Shown: positions 6,475 to 15,868, counted from the stretch's first letter. The stretch is DNA of 41,935 nucleotides from an uncultured Clostridia bacterium (GCA_947624575.1 CANQKY010000007.1:1-41935), one strand, 5' to 3'. Translations and numbers: made by a program. The notes: generated from the letters alone by a model not told the origin.

Positions 6475-8793
6475 TTACCAGCTGATCCGGATCTGATGAC
6501 CGCCGATTTCGATGCGATCCCCGCTATGCACAAGTCTGCTGCTTTCCTTTTTGAATGCGGCGAGCTTCTTCATGAATTCTTCGTTATTCTCGCTGAAATC
6601 GTAAGTTCCTCTTCCGATGTCCTTCTTTTCGTCTTCCGACCAGCCCTGAGCATTGGCGCTCAGACGGTCTCCGTTTACAATCGTGCCGTTTCTGGAACCT
6701 AGGTCACAAAGATATAAAACCTTGCCTTCCGGCCGATTTTCCAAATACAGCGCAGCGTGAGGTCTGGATACCCTGCGGTCATCCGAATCCAGCATTAAAT
6801 TGAATTTATTTGGATGGCTCTCGGAGTCTCGTCCAATGAGGTAGTTCTTATCAAGATAAATATAAGTATTCAGCGTTCGTTGCGTTCCATTATAGGTGAT
6901 CGATAGCGAGACAGGCAAGAAAACATCTATTGTGCCGGTTCCTTTAGATTCTCCCTTGGGGCTTTCGACAGGACTTTTGACAGGACTTTCGATAATGTCT
7001 CTGACAGGGTATTCTTTCTTCCCGGAAACCAGAATCGCTACAATTATCGCAATGAAGAACAATACACCGGCTGTCGCAAGCATCATGCCGCGGGAGATTG
7101 GAAAGCCTCCGATGCGAAGCAACTCAACTGTCAGGAAAGCGCGCACTTTCTCCTTTTTTGATGGCTCCGGCTCGACATACGGTTCCCGGTTCTGTCCGTT
7201 CGTGATGATGTCGTTGACCAGCATAGCGCTCACACTGTCTGCAGCTTCGTTGTTCCAGCCGTACGTTTCACAGTAGAGCGTGACGGCGTCCAACGTCGGC
7301 TGATCCAACATGCCCGACGAGGGTTTTTCTTCCCCGAAACAATTCAACTTCTGTAGCACGACCTGCATGGAATAGATAAACCCGCCGCTTTCCTCCGTAT
7401 CCGCGTCGCCTAGCCTGTAACCGTCCGGTCGGATCGTCGGCACCGGCGTGGATGTGGCCTTGGGGGTCGTTGTGGGTATGGGCGTGGCCGTACCGGCAGG
7501 AATCGCATCGCCCCGCATTAGCCGGTTAAACGCATCTTCATAAATACCGTCGGAAGCGTCGATTTCGTTTGCCTGGCAGAAGTCTACGTAGGCCATCCAG
7601 CAATTTCCGTCGAATTCGGAATAGTTGTTGTCTTCAAGATACCAGAGTTTGATCAGCGCGCGGATCGCCTCAAACGCCTTGGCGTCCTTTTGATGCAACA
7701 CGACCACCGGTATATCGGGAGGATCCGACTCGGGCGTTGGTGCCGGCGTCAGTGCCGGTGGGGGCAATAGGCTGGCGTCCACTCTGATGCTTGCGGTCGA
7801 TGTCCTGTCGCTGTTTTTTCCGGATACGCGGATATCAACCTCCTGTTCGCCGCCTTCGTGATCCAGCAGTTGGTTGAGCGAGGAAAGATCAATCTCAAGC
7901 AGCGTCAGTGAGTTGTGCTGTTCGAGAATTTTTGCAAGCAGTTCTGTGGTATCTACGCCCCGATTGTCCTGCGGGACGCGACAAAACACGCCTCCGCTGC
8001 GCGACGCGAAGCTCTCATACGTTGCGAAGCCCTCGTTGACCTTGCTGGTTCTGTCCTTGGCCGCGCCGCGCGTTCCAAAGTAGCTGGCCCGATAGGGCAT
8101 GGCCAGCAGAACGTCAAATTTCTCTTCGCTGTCATTGTAAAGGGAAACCGCTTCCTCAAGCAGTTGCACGCTGTCCTCGTTTGTCGATAAATTGGGATCG
8201 GCGACGATGAAAACCGAATTATATGGAGGGGCGTCTACTGCGGGTTCCTTTGCTTGCTCGAAAGCCGTATAAATCGCAGTATAAATCATCGAGGGGTCTT
8301 TCTGGCCCAATGCGATTTGAGCGGCGTAGTTTTTGGCCTCCGCCAACGCCATGTAATCGATCTCAGTACATCCTTTTTCTCCGGCAAGAATAAACTTAAC
8401 GCGCTCCTCTTCGCTGAGCCTGTTTAAGTAGGCTGCGATGATTCCGCTGATATGAGCGGCTTTGATATTCTTGCTCCTAAAATAATACATGGAGGTATCT
8501 ACGACGATGATATGGCCAAAACGCCCCGCGCCCGCTTTGACACCCTTGAGCAGCACGGTTCGCCCGTCGCCGCCGTTTGTCATGCTCGCTTCAAACTCCA
8601 GCTCATCCGCTGTAATCTTTATTCCCTTACCTGAAGCGTTCTTTGCGCGCAACGCAACGTAAGCCACGGGACTTTCGCTGTCCACGGAGGCTCTTAGAAT
8701 CTGAATATCCGCAATCTCAGCGGCCATGCAAAGCCGAATGTTCAGCATCAGCATGGACAGCGCCGTCAGCAGAAAAACAAACCCTTTTTTCAT
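6475..8793 (-). CDS. Exported VWA-like / peptidoglycan-binding-like / TM / FHA protein
   Basis: The 772-residue protein starts with a signal peptide (MKKGFVFLLTALSMLMLNI...CMAAE). A von Willebrand A-like domain follows at about 85-300, starting HIIVVDTSMYYF. The metal site is degenerate: DTSMY instead of DxSxS. After a Pro/Thr linker come two repeats resembling PG_binding_1 (about 375-425 with FDGNCWMAYVDFC, and about 458-515 with MQVVLQKLNCFG...LDQPTLDAVTLYCETYG). One TM helix is at about 568-590, then a cytoplasmic FHA domain at about 640-772 (YLIGRDSESHPNKFNL, VSRPHAALYL, DLGSRNGTIVNG). It therefore bridges cell wall and cytoplasmic phospho-signalling. It is a candidate replacement for the missing EssB/EsaA membrane subunits (inference). 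It starts 36 bases after the WXG-like gene stop. Confidence 0.8.
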   Translation of the reverse strand: MKKGFVFLLTALSMLMLNIRLCMAAEIADIQILRASVDSESPVAYVALRAKNASGKGIKITADELEFEASMTNGGDGRTVLLKGVKAGAGRFGHIIVVDTSMYYFRSKNIKAAHISGIIAAYLNRLSEEERVKFILAGEKGCTEIDYMALAEAKNYAAQIALGQKDPSMIYTAIYTAFEQAKEPAVDAPPYNSVFIVADPNLSTNEDSVQLLEEAVSLYNDSEEKFDVLLAMPYRASYFGTRGAAKDRTSKVNEGFATYESFASRSGGVFCRVPQDNRGVDTTELLAKILEQHNSLTLLEIDLSSLNQLLDHEGGEQEVDIRVSGKNSDRTSTASIRVDASLLPPPALTPAPTPESDPPDIPVVVLHQKDAKAFEAIRALIKLWYLEDNNYSEFDGNCWMAYVDFCQANEIDASDGIYEDAFNRLMRGDAIPAGTATPIPTTTPKATSTPVPTIRPDGYRLGDADTEESGGFIYSMQVVLQKLNCFGEEKPSSGMLDQPTLDAVTLYCETYGWNNEAADSVSAMLVNDIITNGQNREPYVEPEPSKKEKVRAFLTVELLRIGGFPISRGMMLATAGVLFFIAIIVAILVSGKKEYPVRDIIESPVKSPVESPKGESKGTGTIDVFLPVSLSITYNGTQRTLNTYIYLDKNYLIGRDSESHPNKFNLMLDSDDRRVSRPHAALYLENRPEGKVLYLCDLGSRNGTIVNGDRLSANAQGWSEDEKKDIGRGTYDFSENNEEFMKKLAAFKKESSRLVHSGDRIEIGGHQIRISW

Positions 8794-8829
8794 ATTTTTT
8801 CTTCTCCCATGTGGACTCTATTTCGACTG

Positions 8830-9120
8830 TTATCCGTCGATTGCATCCGTCGCCCTCTTGTCCGCTTCTTCAATTTCCTGTGCATACTTTTCAAGCTTCA
8901 CCTGAATCTCCGTCAGGCTTTGCGCAATCCGACAGATGTCGTTTCCTAATTCGCTGAGCGCCGAATTGATTGCGTTCGCCGTCTCGCCTTGCGCGTTACC
9001 CTGTAGGCTGCTCTTCATCGCGCGCACATCGGAATCATACAATCCGCGCACATTTCCGGCTATCTGCCTGATCTGACCCGCCACCCGGCGTACTTCCTGC
9101 GTATCTACGTTGATGTTCAT
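8830..9120 (-). CDS. WXG100-like protein with LQG turn
   Basis: The start at 9120 (MNINVDTQEVRRVAGQ) is supported by GGGGG a few bases upstream. The frame could extend to 9249 but would overlap the YukD-like gene. The 96-residue product is a helical hairpin whose turn reads SLQGNAQ, with Leu in place of Trp. It shows no YxxxD/E signal in its acidic C-terminal helix (YAQEIEEADKRATDAIDG). Unlike the WXG100 cluster at 3882-5220, it lies within the machinery operon between YukD and the VWA/FHA protein. It may be a core structural substrate or an internal adaptor rather than an exported effector partner (inference). Confidence 0.75.
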   Translation of the reverse strand: MNINVDTQEVRRVAGQIRQIAGNVRGLYDSDVRAMKSSLQGNAQGETANAINSALSELGNDICRIAQSLTEIQVKLEKYAQEIEEADKRATDAIDG

Positions 9121-9158
9121 CTTTGTTCCCCCTGTTCGTGCTCGTAGAGCATATGCTT

Positions 9159-9410
9159 TTACACAAGAATGAGCCGGTGCCCATCCTTGATTTCCGCTTG
9201 AGCCAATGTTAAATTCAGTGGTATGATCCGCTCGTCGTCTAGGCAACACAGCAACGGCTGCTCGCCGGCATAGGTAATTTGCTGATAAACCTGTTCTACA
9301 AGCCTCGTTAAATCGGAGAGAATCTTCCTGACCTCCACATGTGCGGGAAGCATGAAATCAGCCGTCTCGCCGACCGGCGCAATATAAATCTCCACGATGA
9401 TGTTTTCCAT
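9159..9410 (-). CDS. YukD/EsaB-like ubiquitin-fold protein
   Basis: The 83-residue protein reads MENIIVEIYIAPVGETADFM, then LPAHVEVRKILSDLTRLVEQVY and a terminal AEIKDGHRLILV. This is the length, strand order and 'L..A.I.DG..L.L' ending of the YukD (EsaB) ubiquitin-like family encoded in Firmicute T7SS operons. No C-terminal di-glycine is present, so it is not expected to be conjugated, as is known for YukD. The ATG at 9410 has GGAGG six bases upstream; longer frames to 9425 are less likely. It acts in the cytoplasm as an accessory factor of the EssC machine. Confidence 0.85.
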   Translation of the reverse strand: MENIIVEIYIAPVGETADFMLPAHVEVRKILSDLTRLVEQVYQQITYAGEQPLLCCLDDERIIPLNLTLAQAEIKDGHRLILV

Positions 9411-9448
9411 ATTCGTCCTCCGCAATCGATTTCCTGCCGCGAGGCATG

Positions 9449-10204
9449 TCAGTCTCCGGATTCTTGCGCAACTCTCTGGATATCATTCTTCGCCGAACGA
9501 GAAAACGGAATGCCGCTGCCATCCATCATGTGAATCATTCTGTCCTTAAAATCGATGTACTCGATTCTTCCCTTGTTGATCAGATAAGAGCGGTGGCACC
9601 GTACAAAGGCATCGCCGAGCTCCTGTTCGAGATTTTCGAGCTTATCTACCAGCGTGATCGTCTGCTTCATAGTGTGTACCTCGATCATCTTGTTCACAGC
9701 CTGTATGGAGCAAATGTCCGAGCAGCGCACGCGGTAAACCTTTCCCTTCGCTTTCAAATGAATCCAGTTCTCATCCGTCTGCTGCTCGCCGCCATAAAGG
9801 CGACCGAAGTCATTCAGAACGTGTTCAAAGACCGGTTTACACGAAGACGCCGTCGCCGGGAGCAGCACAATGCCCGATGCGCCACTGCAATACGGAAGGA
9901 TCTGCGGCAAAAACGAGGTGTCTTTGATCACATACACTACATAATTGTCTCGATTGCGCTTTTTCGCCATTCGCCCCAGCCGAATGCTCAATAGATTTGG
10001 ATCGCTGCTCTTATCGTCCACGCCCACGAGCGACAAAAGCACGCCTTCTCCTTTTCGGATGATTTCAACGGCGTCCGTAATGTTGTCCGTAAACACCTCC
10101 ATGCGGAAAGACACACCAAGCGAACGCGACACATCGCCCATGATCGCAATCAGTTTACGCAAGGGTTCCGGCTCAACGTTGTAGGTGAAAACCGATAGAA
10201 CCAC
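9449..10204 (-). CDS. LytTR-type response regulator with degenerate receiver
   Basis: Residues about 148-245 form a LytTR DNA-binding domain: WIHLKAKGKVYRVRCSDICSI, then FVRCHRSYLINKGRIEYID and the final MDGSGIPFSRSAK. The N-terminal 130 residues look receiver-like in strand order. The usual acidic pair after the first strand is missing, however, and the phospho-acceptor region reads VGVDDKSSD rather than a clean D. No histidine kinase gene is visible nearby. Start is GTG at 10204 with GGGAGG ten bases upstream. As a gene inside the T7SS operon, it probably controls this operon or the divergent phosphatase/kinase unit. Its input could be Ser/Thr phosphorylation or oligomerisation instead of His-Asp relay (inference). 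Confidence 0.85.
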   Translation of the reverse strand: MVLSVFTYNVEPEPLRKLIAIMGDVSRSLGVSFRMEVFTDNITDAVEIIRKGEGVLLSLVGVDDKSSDPNLLSIRLGRMAKKRNRDNYVVYVIKDTSFLPQILPYCSGASGIVLLPATASSCKPVFEHVLNDFGRLYGGEQQTDENWIHLKAKGKVYRVRCSDICSIQAVNKMIEVHTMKQTITLVDKLENLEQELGDAFVRCHRSYLINKGRIEYIDFKDRMIHMMDGSGIPFSRSAKNDIQRVAQESGD

Positions 10205-10297
10205 TTGACCACATCCTCCCTGAAGGCAACGCTCCGCCGAATACGCTCGGCCCCATTTGTAACAGGCAATCAGGATGAAACGAACGATGCAGGGAAA

Positions 10298-11113
10298 TCA
10301 ATCGAAATATGCACCGGGATTCATCTCGTCTGGGGTTCTCCAACGAATATGATACCACTTAAGCAATATTGTACTTTCAACCGCCCAGACCGAGTGGCAC
10401 ATGCCCAGTACCCACGGCTCGCCAAAGGCTGGCTTTGGGTATAGTCTTTCCATGATTACGTTGAGCTCCTCTTCTATCCTCTTATACTGCGGTGAGCACA
10501 TAACCGGATCGAAGTATCCGTATATTTTCTCTGGAAGCGGTTGGCCGCAAGCTTGGCAAATTGGTTGTTGCCTCTCTGAAAAAGCTCTGCACTGTCGGCA
10601 TTGCTTCCATCTATGCATGAATAGATCCAAGGAATCAAATTCCATATCATAATATAGGTTTCCATCCGGCTCATATCGCAGATGGCCATCCTTTTCGGCG
10701 GTCTTTTTGTTTTCCTGCAGCGCATCAAAGCAGACAAAACCATAACCAAATTGAGCGCTCGGGCGCTCAAGAACGACGGTTCCGTCTGAAAGCATGTTTT
10801 TCTGAGGACGGGGATCGTCAGAAAATGGGCTTACTGGAAACCTCTCATCGTAAGGAAAGGAAACGACATCTAGGCGCTTTAGGATGTGCTCAGAATGCGG
10901 CGTCAGCCTCTGATTGTTCACCCACGTTCCATTGGCCGAACCCTCATCCGTGATCACCCAACCCGATTCACCTAGCGAAAAGACCGCGTGTCTGGGAGAA
11001 ACAGCCGCATTCGACAAGATAATCTCCGAAGATTTATCTCTGCCGATGGTCGCATAATCGCCATCCAGCATGGTGATTTCTCCATATGGGCTGAGTAAGA
11101 TCAGATTCTTCAC
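10298..11113 (-). CDS. FHA domain / zinc-ribbon protein
   Basis: The FHA domain occupies about residues 10-95: ATIGRDKSSEIIL, VSPRHAVFSL and DEGSANGTWVNNQ. A CRQCRAFSERQQPICQACG module (CxxC-x12-CxxC) near residue 180 should bind zinc, and a Trp-rich tail follows (FGEPWVLGMCHSVWAVES). The protein has no TM segment and is cytoplasmic. I start it at GTG 11113 because AAGGAAGG lies seven bases upstream. A TTG start at 11158 is possible and would lie 13 bases from the EssC stop, but its ribosome binding site is too close. Immediately downstream of the EssC gene, it is a good candidate for a soluble phosphothreonine reader working on EssC. The function of the C-terminal part is unknown. Confidence 0.8.
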   Translation of the reverse strand: MKNLILLSPYGEITMLDGDYATIGRDKSSEIILSNAAVSPRHAVFSLGESGWVITDEGSANGTWVNNQRLTPHSEHILKRLDVVSFPYDERFPVSPFSDDPRPQKNMLSDGTVVLERPSAQFGYGFVCFDALQENKKTAEKDGHLRYEPDGNLYYDMEFDSLDLFMHRWKQCRQCRAFSERQQPICQACGQPLPEKIYGYFDPVMCSPQYKRIEEELNVIMERLYPKPAFGEPWVLGMCHSVWAVESTILLKWYHIRWRTPDEMNPGAYFD

Positions 11114-11171
11114 AATTTTTCCTTCCTTTACGAGCAGCGTAGGTTTCCCCTCTCGCAAGCTCCGCTCACGA

Positions 11172-14100
11172 TCACATGTCGCACTCCGGCAAGACGATAT
11201 GCCGCACCTCTTGATCCAGAATCAGCAAACCTTCTCCCAAAGGAAGCGCGATGTTTTTCTGCGCGAACGGCATGTTCGTATCAAACGGATCGCAATCGGT
11301 CAGCTTTCCTTGCAGCGCGATTCCGCGCTTCGCTTTTGCAAGACTTGCTGCTGGCTCTCTCGATCTGCAACGCGAGTATCCCGCGTGAGAAATCGCAGCG
11401 ATTGTGTAGATGCCGTAGCCGCTGACATTGTTCTCTGTAAAGAATGGCAACATCTTCATCAGATTCGAGCCGGCCTCATTGCCGCCGATAAACGTATCCA
11501 GATCGTCGATCAGGATGACCACCGGCTTGAACGTCTCCATCAGCGCTCTATACTTTTGGATGCTCGTCTTTTTCGCCTCGCTGACAAGCTTGCTGCGTTC
11601 CTGCACCACGTCCTTCATGATCCGTGTGTCGAACGCTTCGGCGAAGCTTTTTTCTCCGGGATCATAGGCGTTCATGCCCTTCCCTTTACCCCAATCCTGC
11701 AGCTCCATATCGCCGATGAGGTAAATCTCCGCGTCTTTCTTTGCGAATTCCACGGCGAGCTGCTTGATCAGATTTGTCTTACCCGATCTCTTTGGCCCGC
11801 TGATCAGCAGCGTAAAGCATTCACGCAGATCAACGTCGAGCGCCTCGCCCTGCTTCTTGATGTATCCAAGCGGCAGTCTGTCATACTGCTGAAGCGCTTC
11901 CTGCATTTCATTCATGCACAGGAACTCGCTGAGCACCGGCTTTTCCGGAATTCTGGGCAGGCCCTTCGGCAGGCTTCCTCGCCAGGCTTCGCGCATTTGT
12001 TTGCCCAGCAGAGAAATCCTTTGCGCGCGAAGGGCGTCGGATTCATACGTTCCGTAGACAGCGATCTGAATTTCGTATAGATATGTCTGCTTTGCCTCTT
12101 TGTCCGTCACGGCGATCACGCCACGACCTGGATACTCTCGAATACCGCCCCAATCTGGCGGTACGCGGGCGGCAAGCGCATCGGCATAATCCATGCGGTC
12201 GTTCATCTGCAGGGAGATCCCATGCACAAAGGACTGATACTTTCCCGGCAACTCGTTTCTGGAAAACGCCGTCATAACAAAGTAAATCCCCTGCCCCGCG
12301 CCAGCCCGGAGCAGATCGTAGAAAATCTGGAGCTTTTCCACGTTGCGATTGTTTTCCCAGTCGCGCAGCTGCTGGACGCGATCGACAAGCACAACCACAG
12401 CAGGCAACGTTTCCTCCGTCGCCCCTTCCATTTGCAGCGCGCGGTTAAATTGCGCAAAATTATCGGTTCCCCGTCCGGAAAAGAGCTTTTTGCGCCGCTC
12501 GCTTTCCTCGTTCAGGAATTCAAGCAGGCGAATCTGTTCATCGCCTTCCTCCTCGTAAACGATATCGCCGACATGGGGCAATTCTCGCAGCGAGCCAAGC
12601 GCGTGGCTCGTCAGGCTAAATGCGTAGATCACGACCTGTCTCGGACTGTAGCGCAACGCCAAAGACACGGCTAGCGTCTGAAGCATCGTCGTCTTTCCGG
12701 AGCCGGACAGACCGACGATCAGCTCATTGCGATCCTGGCTGATGTTGATCACGGCGGGCAAATGCCGCTGCGTATTGATGTCGTCCGCCATGCCGTAATA
12801 CGCAAGGAGTTCTTCTTCGGCAATGACAGGCCATCGTCGGTCTGCGAACACGTTGCCCATCATCGGCTGAAGCTCTGTTAGCAGGATTTCCCGATCGAGC
12901 TCGTCCAGCCAAAGCTTGGCCGCTTTGGGGAACTGGTAGCGCTCACAGCTGGCGATAATATGCTCGAGTACCGCGGTGAGCTCGGTTTTCGTCTTGCTGC
13001 TTTCCGCGTCGCTTATTTTCTTTTTCTTAAACTTAATGGGTTGCCCGGCTTCGTTGAGCATGCGCGGCTCTTCATCCGAGCGCAGCATGCCCGGCGCGTA
13101 TTCCGCGCCTGAGAAGCTTGTCTGCACCTGTTCAAAGACTTCGTTGTTGCCGACCTGTACATAGCAACGTCCCATGCCCTTGAGGTATGCCGCCTCCGGA
13201 CGCTTGAGCATTTCGGACGAATCACTCTTGCTTGCCACGCGCAGGCAGATGCGGAAGCGTGTGTTCGCTTCAATTTCGTTGCTAACCGAGTTGGACGGCT
13301 TCTGCGTCGCCAACACAAGATGCAGCCCCAACGAACGCCCCACGCGCGCCGCGCTGACCAGCTCGCTCATGAACTCGGGCTGTTCCTTTTTTAGCTCGGC
13401 GAATTCGTCAACAATGATGATAAGATGAGCCAGCGATTCTTCAGAAGGGTCGCTGTTATACAGCCTCATATAATCGTCGATATCGTTGACGCCGCCCTCT
13501 TTGAAAAGCTGCTCCCTGCGCAGAATTTCGCCTTTGATCGAGGCTAACGCGCGGTAAATCATTCGCTCGCCTTGAAGAGAATCAATGATGCCCGCTGCAT
13601 GCGGAAGCTGCCTAAAATCCTCGGAAGTGCCGCCGCCCTTATAGTCGATCAGTATAAACTGAACTTCTTTCGGGCTATAATTGATCGCTAGGGAGAGAAT
13701 GAACGTCTGGAGCAGAACGGATTTGCCAGCGCCAGTCGTGCCCGCGATTAGGCCATGCGGGCCGTGATTTTTGAAGGAAATGTCCAGTACAAACGGCGTA
13801 TTCCCCGCCTTATACCCCAGAGTCGTCTTTACGCTTTGATACGCATGATTTTCGCTCCAGAAACGGCGAAGATCAAGCTCCTCCACGCTTCGCGCATTGT
13901 AGGTTTCCAAAAACGTCACAAGAGAGGGAATCTCCGAACTCTCGACGATTTCCTTGATTCTGAATGGAGCGATGCGCTTTGCAAATTTCTCCAGCCTCTC
14001 CTCCCGCGTTCTTTCAAACCGAACGCCTTCCAGCCGCCCGTCCGTGTGATACACGGAGCCAAGCCGATCCTTTGATTCGATAATGATTCGGCATTCCTTG

Positions 14101-15839
14101 GGCAAAAGTTCCATAGTCGGTGTCTGCAGGATAATCGTAAAGCCGAGCCCCGGCGACGTCAAATAACGCACGAGCGCACTGTCCTCCAAGAGTTTCGGAT
14201 CCGTGCAGATCACGATATACCACGGAATACAGCTTGCGTCGATGCCACGCTCCGCCTCTGTTTGTACGGCATCTTCCCGCTCTGTTTTTTGATCCGCGCG
14301 CACAGCCAACATGCTGTCGATATGGGAAAAGACTTCTGCGACCGCGTTTTCCTCAGAGACCACCATGCGAAGTGTGCGGTCGTCGCTGGCGAAGACGTGC
14401 GGCAACCATTTGGCAAAATGCCATTGGGTTGCGTCTGATTCGTCATGAATGATCGCAATACGCACGTCATGATAGCTGTGCATTGCTGCGATTTGGACGA
14501 CCATGCTCTGCAAAAGCCACGGCGCAGCCTTGTTCCCCAGAACGCCGATAATCTGATACTGTGCAATGTTCAGGAGCATCGGAACGTCGTGCATGGTATG
14601 GTAGACGTCATACAACCGTTGCGGCTCTCTTCTTAATGGATCGTCAACAAGTGAAATCTTCAGCTTTCCAATGCTGAGCGGCATGGGGAATTCCTTTTCG
14701 CCCAAACCCAGACGAATGGACAGAAAATCGTCGTGCGAGGGCATGCGCTCCCAAAGACGGTAATTATGGCTATCGGCGGGCAGATTCAGGCACTCGTCCA
14801 CACTTAAATTGTTGTAGAGCAGGCGTTTACGCTCGCGTTCCGTCTCTGCGGAAAGCATCTCGTCGATTTCCGCATAATACTGCTTGCAGACTTTCTGGCG
14901 GTTTTCCTCGTTTTTTGCGCGCTGCTCGTTTTGATAACGCCGGTTAAATACGCCCCACATGACCGCCAAAGCGGAAGAGGTGCCCATCATGGCGATGCTG
15001 GTCAACACGCTTCTCTGCGCTACGAGGGAGCTCACAAGCATTGGCAGAACCATCGTGATTGACGGGCCAATTGTGAGCCATGTCGGCATGCTCTTTTGTT
15101 TGTCTTTTTCCAAAGGCGGCTCAATCTCAACTGCCTCGGTATTGGGCTGCTGCATGTGGCGCGGCGCGCGGTGATACTGCACCGTCACCTGCGCTTCTTC
15201 CCCGCCATGCTCCGCGACGAAGTCTTCTTCGGATACCGGGCTCAGATTCTTCGACAAGCTAACCCGGTTTGTGTTGTTGATCGCTAGAAACTCTCCGAGA
15301 CAGACGATCTGAAGAGAGGGCAGGATCGTAACGACATCTCCGTATGCAAGATCGTAGCTCTTTTTGATGCATAGGCTACCGTTGACATAGCTGCCAAAGC
15401 TACTGTGATCCACATAGCGGTAGGTGCCGTTTTCTTGAAGCACGATTTCTGAATGGCTACGCGAAACCGTCGGCGCGGCGTATTGAATCGTGTTGTCGGA
15501 AAGGGCGCCTATCGTGAGCCGATTCGATTTGGGAAAGCGCACTTTAAGAAAAACGGTGTCCTCTCGACGGCATGGCGCTGTAAATACGCTGAGCTTCTTC
15601 TCCTCACCATGCATCGCAAACCACCGGCAGTCCTCTACCGGCCGGGAACGTTCCGCCCCGTCTTCCCAAGCGAATCCATCCGGCGCTTCAATTTTCCAGA
15701 TGCCATGATTCGCTGTCGCCTGAACGCATATCGCGGCCTGCGCGTCCGTAAGGGTCAGATAATGTTCTGGCCGACTGGCACAGTCAGGCAAATAGTAGCC
15801 TTTTCCTTTGCCATCATACAAGAGCCACAAATAGTACAT
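11172..15839 (-). CDS. essC: EssC/YukB-type T7SS ATPase (FtsK/SpoIIIE family, FHA N-terminus)
   Basis: This 1555-residue coupling ATPase drives substrates through the type VII channel. The N-terminal cytoplasmic part contains FHA-like folds (about 1-75 degenerate; 95-185 with IGALSDN, VSRSHSEI, SFGSYVNG). Two TM helices lie at about 260-305. Three P-loop domains follow. D1 has Walker A GTTGAGKS (about 700) and Walker B IIIVDEFAE (about 810). D2 has GLSGSGKT (about 1046) and VVVLVDR (about 1150). D3 has GPKRSGKT (about 1350) and VVILIDD (about 1441). D1 keeps the DE pair, whereas D2 has DR, so its own hydrolysis is doubtful. EssC D2/D3 usually bind substrate signals. AAGGAG lies upstream of the ATG at 15839. 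It follows a PP2C gene and precedes an FHA/zinc protein in one operon. Confidence 0.95.
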   Translation of the reverse strand: MYYLWLLYDGKGKGYYLPDCASRPEHYLTLTDAQAAICVQATANHGIWKIEAPDGFAWEDGAERSRPVEDCRWFAMHGEEKKLSVFTAPCRREDTVFLKVRFPKSNRLTIGALSDNTIQYAAPTVSRSHSEIVLQENGTYRYVDHSSFGSYVNGSLCIKKSYDLAYGDVVTILPSLQIVCLGEFLAINNTNRVSLSKNLSPVSEEDFVAEHGGEEAQVTVQYHRAPRHMQQPNTEAVEIEPPLEKDKQKSMPTWLTIGPSITMVLPMLVSSLVAQRSVLTSIAMMGTSSALAVMWGVFNRRYQNEQRAKNEENRQKVCKQYYAEIDEMLSAETERERKRLLYNNLSVDECLNLPADSHNYRLWERMPSHDDFLSIRLGLGEKEFPMPLSIGKLKISLVDDPLRREPQRLYDVYHTMHDVPMLLNIAQYQIIGVLGNKAAPWLLQSMVVQIAAMHSYHDVRIAIIHDESDATQWHFAKWLPHVFASDDRTLRMVVSEENAVAEVFSHIDSMLAVRADQKTEREDAVQTEAERGIDASCIPWYIVICTDPKLLEDSALVRYLTSPGLGFTIILQTPTMELLPKECRIIIESKDRLGSVYHTDGRLEGVRFERTREERLEKFAKRIAPFRIKEIVESSEIPSLVTFLETYNARSVEELDLRRFWSENHAYQSVKTTLGYKAGNTPFVLDISFKNHGPHGLIAGTTGAGKSVLLQTFILSLAINYSPKEVQFILIDYKGGGTSEDFRQLPHAAGIIDSLQGERMIYRALASIKGEILRREQLFKEGGVNDIDDYMRLYNSDPSEESLAHLIIIVDEFAELKKEQPEFMSELVSAARVGRSLGLHLVLATQKPSNSVSNEIEANTRFRICLRVASKSDSSEMLKRPEAAYLKGMGRCYVQVGNNEVFEQVQTSFSGAEYAPGMLRSDEEPRMLNEAGQPIKFKKKKISDAESSKTKTELTAVLEHIIASCERYQFPKAAKLWLDELDREILLTELQPMMGNVFADRRWPVIAEEELLAYYGMADDINTQRHLPAVINISQDRNELIVGLSGSGKTTMLQTLAVSLALRYSPRQVVIYAFSLTSHALGSLRELPHVGDIVYEEEGDEQIRLLEFLNEESERRKKLFSGRGTDNFAQFNRALQMEGATEETLPAVVVLVDRVQQLRDWENNRNVEKLQIFYDLLRAGAGQGIYFVMTAFSRNELPGKYQSFVHGISLQMNDRMDYADALAARVPPDWGGIREYPGRGVIAVTDKEAKQTYLYEIQIAVYGTYESDALRAQRISLLGKQMREAWRGSLPKGLPRIPEKPVLSEFLCMNEMQEALQQYDRLPLGYIKKQGEALDVDLRECFTLLISGPKRSGKTNLIKQLAVEFAKKDAEIYLIGDMELQDWGKGKGMNAYDPGEKSFAEAFDTRIMKDVVQERSKLVSEAKKTSIQKYRALMETFKPVVILIDDLDTFIGGNEAGSNLMKMLPFFTENNVSGYGIYTIAAISHAGYSRCRSREPAASLAKAKRGIALQGKLTDCDPFDTNMPFAQKNIALPLGEGLLILDQEVRHIVLPECDM

Positions 15840-15868
15840 GCGCGTGCCTCTCCTTCAAAATGGTTGAT

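Noticed and set aside
9121-9249. Longer start for the WXG-like protein (upstream extension to 9249)
   Set aside because: It would overlap the YukD-like gene by about 90 bases, and the internal ATG at 9120 has a good ribosome binding site and fits the WXG100 length.
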